Source: Mesorhizobium sp. Z1-4
Lineage (GTDB): Bacteria > Pseudomonadota > Alphaproteobacteria > Rhizobiales > Rhizobiaceae
NCBI RefSeq assembly: GCF_004000235.1
Contig: NZ_RCIO01000002.1
Coordinates: 192,179-256,178, forward strand
Reading direction: 5' to 3'
DNA length: 64,000 nucleotides
Shown here in pieces: positions 1-9,095 of this stretch (its first letter is position 1; every line of letters begins with the position of its first letter). The notes beneath the pieces were generated by a model. The model was not told the DNA's origin. It did no database searches and worked only from the letters and a program-made list of their open reading frames with translations. The position numbers and the translations under genes are program-made.

Positions 1-80
1 AAGGTCAGATAGTCGGTCCACAATTCGTGCCAGGCGGCGTGATCGGCCTTTTCCAGCGGGCGGATGACGAGATCGGGCAT
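1..80 (-). CDS. GNAT family N-acetyltransferase, N-terminal fragment
   Basis: Only the first 26 codons are in the window; the gene runs leftward off the edge. The reading begins MPDLVIRPLEKADHAAWHEL, which is the typical first beta strand and helix of a GNAT acetyltransferase (acetyl-CoA dependent N-acylation of an unknown substrate). A good Shine-Dalgarno (AAGGAG) lies about 9 nt before the ATG at position 80. The acetyl-CoA binding motif lies outside the window, so the family call rests on the N-terminus alone. Confidence 0.6.
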   Translation of the reverse strand, partial: MPDLVIRPLEKADHAAWHELWTDYLT

Positions 81-279
81 GGCGGGGGCTCCTTTCGGCC
101 TTTTTTGTCGCTCACGCGCTATTCGTTGCTTGGCAACGGCGCTCCGCGCGGGCGCCGGATTTCCGGCGGCGGTCGCCGGCTTGTTGGCGGACAATCGGCA
201 CCGTTAGGACGCATGGCACAACGACCATCTCTCCTTTTCTGTTGCACCACCGCTCTGCCCTGCCGGGTTCCGCCGCCGG

Positions 280-1122
280 TCACGAGGTGTCGGGGCAGGT
301 GAGCGCGTCGAAGGCGAGTTCGTGGGCGTGGGCGAGGATCAGGTCGATCTCGCGGACGGGGCGCCCGCCTAAGGCGCGCGCCCGTGCGGCTGCGGCGTCG
401 CGGGCGGAAGCGTCCCAGCCGGAGAGCCGGCCGCCGGGCGGCCGTCCGGCCCGCAGCGGCGAGTTGCGCCGGACCCGGCCGGCATTTCCGCTCCCCGCAT
501 TGAGGTGTGCCTTCCAGCGGGCGAAGCGCCGCGCGTGGCCCGGCAGATCGTCGAGCACGGCGGCGAGGGCGGCAAGCCGCTGGCCAAGGCGCGCCGCGCT
601 GACGGCATCGTCAGGCGCGGGCGGCGGCGGCGGGCGAAAAGGTTCGATGACGCCTGGCAGCATGATACGCGGGGCGGCGTATGGCGGCGTCATGCAGCGG
701 CGCTGCCTTAGCGGATCGCGCAGCGGGTCGAGCAGGGGAAAGGTGAGAGTGCGCGGGGCGGATGCCGCGTGCTTTGTGCCGTTTGCCTTGCGGGGCAGGA
801 CCGCACTCGTCCCGTTGGCAGATGGCACCGTGACGGCGATGCCGCGCGCGGCGGCAATGATCAGCCGCCGGGCGGCGGATTCGGCCGGGCGCAGAAGGCG
901 CAGCACGGCGCACCAGAGATGGCGGGGGAGAGACGCCGGTATCGGGCGAAGCCCGAAATCCGTCATGCCGGTGGCATGACGGAAGGCGTCGAGCGGGCGG
1001 GAGCTGCCGGAGGCAGCGGGCCCCGCCCCGGGGATGCCAGCTTCGGCCAGCATGGCGAAGAGCGACAGGACGATGCGCCGCAGCGCCACCCGGTTCCGCT
1101 CGATCGCCGCACTGCCGTCCAT
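280..1122 (-). CDS. conserved hypothetical protein, 280 aa
   Basis: I do not recognise a domain. The start at 1122 is supported by a strong Shine-Dalgarno (AAAGGAGG, about 9 nt upstream). The N-terminus (about residues 8-30) is a hydrophobic helix followed by Ala/Pro/Arg-rich sequence; there is a proline run near residues 163-168 and no clear signal peptide. It is transcribed in the same direction as the GNAT gene 200 bp downstream. Two other long frames overlap this locus (one on each strand), but they lack comparable ribosome binding sites and look like shadows of high-GC codon use. I recall similar anonymous proteins in rhizobia but cannot name a function. Confidence 0.6.
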   Translation of the reverse strand: MDGSAAIERNRVALRRIVLSLFAMLAEAGIPGAGPAASGSSRPLDAFRHATGMTDFGLRPIPASLPRHLWCAVLRLLRPAESAARRLIIAAARGIAVTVPSANGTSAVLPRKANGTKHAASAPRTLTFPLLDPLRDPLRQRRCMTPPYAAPRIMLPGVIEPFRPPPPPAPDDAVSAARLGQRLAALAAVLDDLPGHARRFARWKAHLNAGSGNAGRVRRNSPLRAGRPPGGRLSGWDASARDAAAARARALGGRPVREIDLILAHAHELAFDALTCPDTS

Positions 1123-1245
1123 CTGCCGCCTCCTTTCGTGGCGGGAGGATTATCGCGAAGGTGGCGAGGGGCGGGGATAAGTCGGTGGGAGAAAAAGCGC
1201 AGAGGGTTGGGGAGTGGAGGTGTGGGCGGTTTGTCCACGTGGCAG

Positions 1246-1372
1246 ACCACCCCCTCTCTTGCAAATTCCAAGGACTTGGCATTGCCAAGCCCAGGAATTT
1301 GCTTTCTCCCCCGTCAAGGGGGAGATAGAGGAGCGCGGCATCGCCGTTGCGGTTAATCGCTGGTGTTTGTGC
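1246..1372 (+). repeat. nested-palindrome repeat, copy 1 (left flank of DUF559 gene)
   Basis: About 127 bp built of nested stems: outer CAAATTCC (1262-1269) pairing with GGAATTTG (1294-1301), an inner CTTGGC-ATT-GCCAAG hairpin (1275-1289), then a CTCCCCC/GGGGGAG hairpin (1306-1324) and a tail ending near GTGTTTGTGC. The tail overlaps the last codons of the DUF559 gene. It is a diverged copy of the repeats at 1753-1886 (inverted) and 1901-1994 (direct). Confidence 0.75.
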
Positions 1373-1718
1373 CAGGCTTTGCTTCGAGAAGGATGGTCCG
1401 GCAGACGCTGTCGAGATTGCGCTCGACTTCGTCATTCCAGAACCTGAGGGTGCGAAAGCCCTGCGCTGCGAAGTGGCTGTCGCGCGCGGCATCGCGCTGC
1501 GATTCAGCATGTTGGCTGCCATCCACTTCGACAATCAGCCGCGCATCGAAACAGACGAAATCAACGATGTAGCCGTCCATCGGCACCTGACGCTTGAATT
1601 TCAGACCTTCAAGCTGCTTGTTGCGCAGCGCCTGCCACAACAGGTTCTCCGCCTTCGTGGAGTCGGCCCGCATTTCGCGGGCAAAGCGGCGGTGGGTCGG
1701 TGGAACGCGCTGGCGCAT
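1353..1718 (-). CDS. DUF559 domain protein (endonuclease-fold, Vsr-like)
   Basis: A 121-residue protein of the DUF559 family, which belongs to the PD-(D/E)XK/very-short-patch-repair nuclease fold group; the biological role of most members is unknown. The fold core is visible: E24 in the first helix, D53 in IVDFVCF, then the strand LIVEVDGSQH with E64, D66 and H70, and the later FRTLRFWNDEV strand. Full length for the family. The gene stands alone, running opposite to nothing coding within 300 bp, and is bracketed by inverted copies of a palindromic repeat (1246-1372 and 1753-1886); the C-terminal residues TNTSD are encoded inside copy 1. This arrangement suggests a mobile or repeat-associated gene. 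The domain call is firm; the catalytic activity is inferred. Confidence 0.85.
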   Translation of the reverse strand: MRQRVPPTHRRFAREMRADSTKAENLLWQALRNKQLEGLKFKRQVPMDGYIVDFVCFDARLIVEVDGSQHAESQRDAARDSHFAAQGFRTLRFWNDEVERNLDSVCRTILLEAKPGTNTSD

Positions 1719-1752
1719 GGCTCTTCCGGTGCTGAGGTCCAGCCTCAGCGTA

Positions 1753-1886
1753 GCGCAAACGCCAGTGATTTATGAAGGCGGCCGATGCCGGCACTATCTC
1801 TCCCCTTGCGGGAGAGAAAGCTATTTCGACATCTTGGGCGAGCGTAGCGAAGCCCAAGTGTCAGAAATTGCAAGAGAGGGGGTGGT
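1753..1886 (-). repeat. nested-palindrome repeat, copy 2 (inverted, right flank of DUF559 gene)
   Basis: Read on the minus strand this copy has the same order as copy 1: ACCACCCCCTCTCTTG, an internal variable stem (CTTGGGC pairing with GCCCAAG), a CTCTCCC-GCAAG-GGGAGAG-type hairpin, ATAG, GGCATCG and a tail AATCACTGGCGTTTGCGC that matches the copy 1 tail (AATCGCTGGTGTTTGTGC). With copy 1 it forms terminal inverted repeats around the DUF559 gene. Confidence 0.75.
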
Positions 1887-1900
1887 AGAGCGCTCTGATC

Positions 1901-1994
1901 GACCCCCTCTCTTGTCTTTTCCAAGCACTTGCTCGGGGACAAGCCCACTCGCAAATGCGGGAAAAGATTTTCTCCCCCGCCAAGGGGGAGATAG
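1901..1994 (+). repeat. nested-palindrome repeat, copy 3
   Basis: Same orientation as copy 1: GACCCCCTCTCTTG, outer stem TCTTTTCC/GGGAAAAGA, inner stem CTTG...CAAG, then the CTCCCCC-GCCAA-GGGGGAG hairpin and ATAG. It lacks the extended tail of copies 1 and 2. It abuts copy 2 head to head across the 10-bp palindrome AGAGCGCTCT (1887-1896). Together copies 2 and 3 fill the 318-bp gap between the DUF559 and Ymh-like genes; nothing else was seen there. Confidence 0.7.
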
Positions 1995-2036
1995 GGCGCG
2001 CTCCGCTGTGCTTTCGAGTTGTCCTTCGGAACGCGG

Positions 2037-2831
2037 CTACTTCTTCGCTTTATCCACCAGCTTTGCCAGAAGGCTGATGAAAGCGATGAACTCCAATGCG
2101 CTCTCGGGGTCGTCCTTTATGATCCGATGTGCTCGAGGATTTCTCAGACCAGCGACTGCGCCTGAAAACATCATCATGAAACCCTTCTGTTCATCGATGT
2201 CGCTTTGGTCAGCGAGCGCATTGAACTTAAGGATCGGGTTCTTGGGGCTGAACACGAACTCCATCAAGGCAGTCCCGTCCTTGGCGTCTTCGCCGCTTCT
2301 GAGACGCACTAGCGCATTAAGTGCCTTCACGGCATCCTCAATTGCGTTCGCGTAGTGACCATCTTGATAGAGCTGACCAGCAGCTCGCTGGATTTCGGGG
2401 TGGAGATCAAGGTTCTGATAGGCTTTGAGCGCTTGCCCTTCACTTGTTGCTCCACGATCCCCCAGTTCCTCCTCGAACTGGGAAATTATTTCGTTCAAAT
2501 GGTGGAGTACGGCGCGCTTACCCTCATTGAGACCCTGGATAACCTCCGACAACGAAGTGTCGTAGAAGCCATATGAAGCGCGATCGATTTTCGCAGCATC
2601 GTAGGAATATCGTCTATGCTCGATAGTTCCCGGGCCAAAAACACCTTCGAGCAAAGCATCGAGCTTGTGCTCCAGAGAAGATATTCGCGGGTCACTCGAA
2701 TCTCTTACTGAACCTGGGTCGAATGCTTCGACATCAGCAATTCGTCGCCTGATTTTTGGAATCGCTTCCTGCATCTGCGTTGCCGACAGACTGGCAGGTC
2801 GGGGCTCTGGTGGAGAAGGTTTACGTGCCAT
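2037..2831 (-). CDS. TIGR02391 / Ymh family protein, HEPN-like
   Basis: A 264-residue protein. The C-terminal half (about residues 145-255) matches the Hypoth_Ymh/TIGR02391 family: a helical domain with HPEIQRAAGQLYQDGHYANAIEDAVKAL-type sequence, GTALMEFVFS, and the hallmark GLRNPRAH. The segment R230-NPRA-H235 is an R-x4-H motif like that of HEPN ribonucleases, so an RNase-type or abortive-infection role is plausible but unproven. The N-terminal 120 residues are charged and probably helical (coiled-coil-like around residues 45-65). Codon use is visibly more A+T rich than in neighbouring genes, and the gene sits between repeat clusters, both signs of acquisition. Related proteins occur near restriction and phage genes; none is visible here. 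Confidence 0.75.
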   Translation of the reverse strand: MARKPSPPEPRPASLSATQMQEAIPKIRRRIADVEAFDPGSVRDSSDPRISSLEHKLDALLEGVFGPGTIEHRRYSYDAAKIDRASYGFYDTSLSEVIQGLNEGKRAVLHHLNEIISQFEEELGDRGATSEGQALKAYQNLDLHPEIQRAAGQLYQDGHYANAIEDAVKALNALVRLRSGEDAKDGTALMEFVFSPKNPILKFNALADQSDIDEQKGFMMMFSGAVAGLRNPRAHRIIKDDPESALEFIAFISLLAKLVDKAKK

Positions 2832-3004
2832 CTATTGATCCGACTCAGGTGTGCTTTCGGAATAATACCGCAAAAACCGTTCGGAACACTTTTCAGTCAG
2901 TTACATCTTAACGACGCTGGCGCCTGATCCGCCCCCTCCACCGCCTTCGGCGGTCCCCTTCCCCGTGAAACGGGGGAGGATCAAGGCGTCGAGCGCGGCC
3001 GCGC

Positions 3005-3057
3005 TACCCCCACCCCGCTCCGCAGTGCGGAGCGACCCTCCCCTCGTGGGGGAGGGT
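3005..3057. repeat. composite GC-rich palindromic repeat, copy A
   Basis: CCCCCACCCC followed by hairpin GCTCCGCA-G-TGCGGAGC (3017-3033) and hairpin ACCCTCCCC-TCGTG-GGGGAGGGT (3035-3057, 9-bp stem). The same architecture with a different first stem recurs at 8275-8323. It lies just downstream of acnA (minus strand) and may end its transcript. Further small hairpins (ACCGCC-TTC-GGCGGT, CCCCGT-GAA-ACGGGG) lie just to the left, about 2940-2975. Confidence 0.7.
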
Positions 3058-3074
3058 AGGCGGCAGCCCGCCGC

Positions 3075-5765
<2,691 letters not shown>

Positions 5766-6029
5766 GGCGTTCCCTAGCTGTCTTATGCCGATGAGGAACA
5801 GGACGCCACTCGCATGCCTAACACGCGCAAGGGTGCGGGTACGGTCATTTCCGCTGTCCGTTCCTCGCGACCAGCCAAAAAAGGCGGCGCTGGGTTCGGC
5901 GCAAATTGGAGAACGTGCCGACCGCTGGCACGGTTGCCCGCCGTATAATGAATTTCGTTCAAGAGTTCCAGAGCGCGGCGGCGCAAAAATGCTGCATTGC
6001 GGTGGTGGGCCGCAGGCCGCGTCTGCCGG

Positions 6030-6335
6030 CGTCAGCCTCCGCGCGTAGTCTAGCGCCTGACCGGCGAGATTGCTCCATGTCGCGTCCCGTTCAGCCGCGA
6101 TCGCGATCCACTGCTTCATGGGGCGGCCGTGGCCCGGATCGAATGTTTGGGCGGTACCGGAGGCAACAAGCTCCGCCGCCTGGGATGCTCCAAGTTTGAC
6201 GACAAGCTCGCCCTTCACCTCCATCGCGAAGACCTTGCCGGCGCAGGAAAGCGCGGTCGAGCCGAACATGCGCGAGGTGGTGACTTCGGGCTCGGCGAGC
6301 AGTTCGGCCGCGATCGCCTCGAATGGCGCGCTCAT
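6030..6335 (-). CDS. TfoX N-terminal-like domain protein, stop codon missing
   Basis: About 102 residues starting at 6335 match the TfoX/Sxy N-terminal domain family ([26 protein letters not shown] and the conserved GHGRPMKQW block). These small proteins are usually 100-115 residues and of unknown function in non-competent bacteria. The ATG overlaps the stop of the upstream SRPBCC gene as ATGA, implying coupled translation. The frame has no stop after the domain: it continues through about 88 residues of non-conserved, Cys/Arg-rich sequence straight into acnA, giving a possible 1086-residue fusion. A +1 shift near 6030 would reach a TGA at once, so a frameshift at the 3' end (real or sequencing error) is likely. 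The end given here marks the end of the recognisable domain. Confidence 0.6.
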
Positions 6336-6775
6336 GCCTGTTCGGCCCTGGCGATCAGGCCTGACAGCGCCTTGCCGACATTGACGGAGATGTTGCGCCG
6401 CATGGCCAGACGGTCGAGCAGCTCGCCGAGCGGGCCGAACTTCACCTTGTATTCGAGGCGCTGGGTGAGGCGGCTGCCGGTGCCGCGCGGCTCGATGCGG
6501 GTGACCCAGCGCATGTAACGAACCGGCCAGTCGCTTTCCACGACCTCGAGGCCGAGTGCGCGGCCAGGCTCCCAGACAGTGACGCGTTCACTGACCTTGC
6601 CTTTGGGCAGGAGATCGCATTCGCGCATCGCGCCGACCTCGCCCTGCCTGGTACCCAGGACGCGCGCCTTGGCGACTGCCGGGTTGTAGCTGCTGACAGC
6701 AGTCAGATCAGACAAAATTGCCCACAGCGCCTCAGGGGCGCATTTGGCCTCGAACTCATGATCGATGGTCGTCAT
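6332..6775 (-). CDS. SRPBCC family protein (polyketide cyclase/START-like)
   Basis: A 147-residue SRPBCC fold protein: beta-rich domain with an N-terminal [18 protein letters not shown] strand-helix and the helix-grip C-terminal helix ([22 protein letters not shown]). Such proteins bind hydrophobic ligands; the ligand here is unknown. The start at 6775 lies just downstream (on its strand) of two palindromes shared with the divergent ArsR gene, so it is probably repressed by that regulator. Its stop overlaps the TfoX-like start by 4 bp. An upstream in-frame extension to 7177 exists but crosses the ArsR gene and is rejected. Confidence 0.85.
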   Translation of the reverse strand: MTTIDHEFEAKCAPEALWAILSDLTAVSSYNPAVAKARVLGTRQGEVGAMRECDLLPKGKVSERVTVWEPGRALGLEVVESDWPVRYMRWVTRIEPRGTGSRLTQRLEYKVKFGPLGELLDRLAMRRNISVNVGKALSGLIARAEQA

Positions 6776-6787
6776 TGCACAGGTCTC

Positions 6788-6805
6788 CACAAGCGAGTAC
6801 TTGTG
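6788..6805. promoter_or_regulatory. ArsR-type operator 1, CACAAG-N6-CTTGTG
   Basis: Inverted repeat CACAAG-CGAGTA-CTTGTG in the divergent gap between the SRPBCC gene (minus) and arsR (plus). It shares its arms with the perfect palindrome at 6828-6845; centres are exactly 40 bp apart, about four helical turns. Probable binding site for the ArsR protein encoded at 6857. Confidence 0.7.
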
Positions 6806-6827
6806 ATTATCGCAAGGCGATTTGTTC

Positions 6828-6845
6828 CACAAGTTTAAACTTGTG
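6828..6845. promoter_or_regulatory. ArsR-type operator 2, perfect 18-bp palindrome
   Basis: CACAAGTTTAAACTTGTG is a perfect palindrome ending 11 bp before the arsR start codon. With operator 1 it gives each divergent gene its own site. The arsR Shine-Dalgarno (AAAGGAG) follows immediately. Confidence 0.75.
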
Positions 6846-6856
6846 AAAGGAGATTC

Positions 6857-7159
6857 ATGGGCGCTCAAGCCGCACTCAAGGCAATCGCGGAACCGAGGCG
6901 GGTGGAGATCCTCTCGATCCTGCGCGATGCCGGCACGCTGTCGGTCGGAGAACTTGCCGAGCGGGTGCAAGTTACGCAGCAAGCGGTGAGCCTGCATCTC
7001 AAGGTGCTCGAGGAGGCGGGTCTGGTGGCGGCGCGCAAAGAGGGCGTGCGCCATCTCTATACGGTGAAGCCGGAGGGCTTCCGGCCGGTGCAGGAGTTTG
7101 TCGCCGGCTTCTGGTCGACGCATCTCGATGCACTGAAGAAATCGGCGGAGGGCGAATGA
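6857..7159 (+). CDS. ArsR/SmtB family transcriptional regulator
   Basis: A 100-residue winged-helix repressor. The recognition region reads LSVGELAERVQVTQQAVSLHLKVLEEAGLVAARKEGVRHLYTV, a standard ArsR helix-turn-helix plus wing. No metal-binding cysteine motif (CVC) is present, so it is not a metal sensor of the ArsR/CadC kind. It is of the subgroup that is paired with SRPBCC/AHSA1 proteins. The stop overlaps the next start (ATGA), giving an arsR-SRPBCC operon; two palindromes upstream suggest autoregulation and control of the divergent SRPBCC gene. Confidence 0.9.
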   Translation: MGAQAALKAIAEPRRVEILSILRDAGTLSVGELAERVQVTQQAVSLHLKVLEEAGLVAARKEGVRHLYTVKPEGFRPVQEFVAGFWSTHLDALKKSAEGE

Positions 7160-7590
7160 GCGAGAGCTATTCGACAAGCCTCTTTATCGCCGCTGCGCCT
7201 GAGACCGTTTTCGACCATTTCACCCGGCCGGACCTTCTCGTGCGCTGGATGGGCGATCACGCGCGGCTGGCGGCGAAAGAAGGCGGCCTGTTTTCGGTCG
7301 ACATCAACGGTGTGCTGATCCGCGGTTCATATGTCAGCCTCGACCGGCCGAGCCGCATCGAAATCGCCTGGGGCGAAGCCGGCAATCAGATGATGCCGCC
7401 CGGTGCAACGCGGCTGGTGGTGACGCTGGCCGAGGAAGCGGGTGGTACGCGGCTCAATTTGCAGCATTCAGGGCTTATGCCCGAGGAAGCCGCCAAACAC
7501 GCAATCGGCTGGCCGCACTTCCTCTCGCGGCTGGCAATCGCCGCTGCAGGCAGCGATCCGGGCCCCGATCCCTTTGCCAATGCCGGCTAA
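7156..7590 (+). CDS. SRPBCC family protein (AHSA1-like)
   Basis: A 144-residue Activator-of-Hsp90-ATPase-1-like domain protein. Family features are the opening strand ending in FDHFTRPDLLVRWMGDHA, the W in IEIAWGEAG and the C-terminal GWPHFLSRLAIAA helix. The gene overlaps the preceding arsR by 4 bp, so the two are translated together. In such pairs the AHSA1 protein is presumed to bind or process a small hydrophobic compound sensed through the regulator, but no substrate can be named. Forty base pairs separate it from ccmA, with no terminator visible, so read-through into the ccm genes is possible. Confidence 0.88.
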   Translation: MSESYSTSLFIAAAPETVFDHFTRPDLLVRWMGDHARLAAKEGGLFSVDINGVLIRGSYVSLDRPSRIEIAWGEAGNQMMPPGATRLVVTLAEEAGGTRLNLQHSGLMPEEAAKHAIGWPHFLSRLAIAAAGSDPGPDPFANAG

Positions 7591-7630
7591 ACGGCTATCC
7601 GGTTGTAAATGAATCGAAGAAATTCGGACG

Positions 7631-8266
7631 ATGGCTGAATCCGGACCTGACAAACTGTGCCTTGTTGCGAATGACCTAGCGGGCGAGCGTGGCGGTGAGC
7701 CGGTGTTCGCCGGTGTTTCGTTTTCGCTTGAAGAGGGCAAGGCACTGACGGTGACCGGGCCGAACGGTTCGGGCAAATCGACGCTGCTGCGCGTCGTGGC
7801 CGGACTGCTGCCAGCGGCCGCAGGGACGATCACTTTCGAGGGCGGCGGTGAGGAGTGGCCGACGCCGCGGTCGGCGGCGCATTTTCTCGGACATCAGAAC
7901 GGCATGAAGACCGCGCTGACGGTCGAGGAAAACCTTGTCTTCTGGCGCCAGTTCAACGGCGAACCGCATCTGGAACCTGACGAAGCATTGGAGATGGTGG
8001 GGCTTGGCGATATCGGCCATCTGCCGTTCGGCTATCTGTCGACCGGACAGAAACGGCGCGTTTCCATCGCGCGGCTGCTCGTCAGCTACCGGCCGCTCTG
8101 GCTGCTCGACGAGCCGACTGCCGGGCTGGATGCCGCATCGGAAGCACAGTTCGCGGAACTGATGCAGGTGCACCTGGAAGATGGCGGCATGATCATGGCC
8201 GCCACGCATCTGCCGCTCGGACTGGACGGGGCGCAGGAGTTGCGGATGGAGGAGGGATTTCGGTGA
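7631..8266 (+). CDS. ccmA: haem ABC exporter ATP-binding protein CcmA
   Basis: A 211-residue ABC ATPase of the cytochrome c maturation system I, which with CcmB, CcmC and CcmD releases haem-loaded CcmE in the periplasm. Walker A is GPNGSGKS (about residues 40-47), the signature is LSTGQKRRVSIARLL and Walker B is PLWLLDEPTAGLD, followed by the H-loop in MAATHLPL. Length is normal for CcmA. It is the first ccm gene, followed by ccmB after a 60-bp palindromic repeat; ccmCDG lie about 4.4 kb downstream after an insertion of unrelated genes. Confidence 0.95.
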   Translation: MAESGPDKLCLVANDLAGERGGEPVFAGVSFSLEEGKALTVTGPNGSGKSTLLRVVAGLLPAAAGTITFEGGGEEWPTPRSAAHFLGHQNGMKTALTVEENLVFWRQFNGEPHLEPDEALEMVGLGDIGHLPFGYLSTGQKRRVSIARLLVSYRPLWLLDEPTAGLDAASEAQFAELMQVHLEDGGMIMAATHLPLGLDGAQELRMEEGFR

Positions 8267-8274
8267 TGTTGACC

Positions 8275-8323
8275 ACCCCCACCCCGGCGCGTGCCGCGCC
8301 GACCCTCCCCACGAGGGGAGGGT
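8275..8323. repeat. composite GC-rich palindromic repeat, copy B (between ccmA and ccmB)
   Basis: CCCCCACCCC, hairpin GGCGCG-TGC-CGCGCC (8286-8300), then hairpin ACCCTCCCC-ACGA-GGGGAGGGT (8302-8323). The layout matches copy A at 3005-3057, but the first stem has changed on both sides so that pairing is kept. The 3' arm of the second hairpin contains the ccmB Shine-Dalgarno. Confidence 0.75.
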
Positions 8324-8326
8324 AAG

Positions 8327-8992
8327 GTGCTAGCCCTCTACCTTCGCGATGTGAAGCTCGGCATCCGCGCCGGCGGCGGGGCGCTGGTCGGCATCATCTT
8401 TTTTCTGGCCGTGGTGGCCGTAGTGCCGTTCGGCGTCGGTCCCGACCTCAATCTGCTGGCGCGCATCGGACCCGCGATTTTGTGGATCGCGGCGCTGCTT
8501 TCCGTGCTGCTCGGCCTCGACAGGCTGTTTCAGGCCGACCGCGAGGACGGTTCGCTCGACCTGCTGCTGATCGCGGGTGACCGGCATATGAGTGCGCTGA
8601 CCATTTTCGTGAAATGCCTGGCGCACTGGACGGCAAGTGTTGCGCCGCTGGTGATCGCAACGCCGCTGCTCGGGCTCTTCATGAACATGGAGCCTGACGC
8701 GATAGGCGCTGCTGCGCTCACGCTTCTCGTCGGTACGCCGGCGATCACCTTCATCGGAGCGGCGGGTGCGGCGGTCGCGGTTGCCCTGCCGCGCGGCGGA
8801 CAGCTGGTTTCCGTGCTTGTGCTGCCTCTGGCGATCCCGGTGCTGATTTTCGGCGTGTCGGCGAGCTATGGCGCGGTGACCGACCCGGCGCCGTTTCTGC
8901 CGCCGTTCCTCATCCTCACCGCGCTGACGCTCTTCTTCGCCGTCATCGGCCCGCTGGGTGCGGCGCTGGCGTTGAAATGGGGTACCGACTAG
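8327..8992 (+). CDS. ccmB: haem exporter permease CcmB
   Basis: A 221-residue membrane protein with six predicted hydrophobic segments, the permease partner of CcmA. The family start LALYLRDVKLGIRAGGGAL identifies the GTG at 8327 as the start: it is preceded by GGGGAGGG 5-12 nt upstream. An upstream in-frame GTG at 8291 lies inside the repeat and is rejected. The signature QADREDGSLDLLL and the long hydrophobic helices fit CcmB. The ribosome binding site lies in the 3' arm of a 9-bp hairpin, so initiation may be damped by folding or depend on translation arriving from ccmA. Confidence 0.94.
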   Translation: MLALYLRDVKLGIRAGGGALVGIIFFLAVVAVVPFGVGPDLNLLARIGPAILWIAALLSVLLGLDRLFQADREDGSLDLLLIAGDRHMSALTIFVKCLAHWTASVAPLVIATPLLGLFMNMEPDAIGAAALTLLVGTPAITFIGAAGAAVAVALPRGGQLVSVLVLPLAIPVLIFGVSASYGAVTDPAPFLPPFLILTALTLFFAVIGPLGAALALKWGTD

Positions 8993-9055
8993 CAGTCGCG
9001 CCGGCCTGGTCCGCCCCGAAATCGGCGAATGTTCGAATTGACATCCATCCAATTT

Positions 9056-9070
9056 GTTCATCTTATGTTC
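9056..9070. promoter_or_regulatory. LexA (SOS) box GTTC-N7-GTTC upstream of dinB
   Basis: GTTC-ATCTTAT-GTTC matches exactly the direct-repeat LexA box of alphaproteobacteria and ends 26 bp before the dinB ATG at 9096. It supports DNA-damage induction of dinB and the choice of the internal start rather than an upstream one that would lie within the box. Confidence 0.8.
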
Positions 9071-9095
9071 CGTTCGGGAATCTGGATGCGCAGCG

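Noticed and set aside
611-1534. A 307-codon minus-strand frame overlapping the hypothetical and DUF559 genes
   Set aside because: It crosses the palindromic repeat and shares DNA with two better-supported genes that have good ribosome binding sites or a clear domain.
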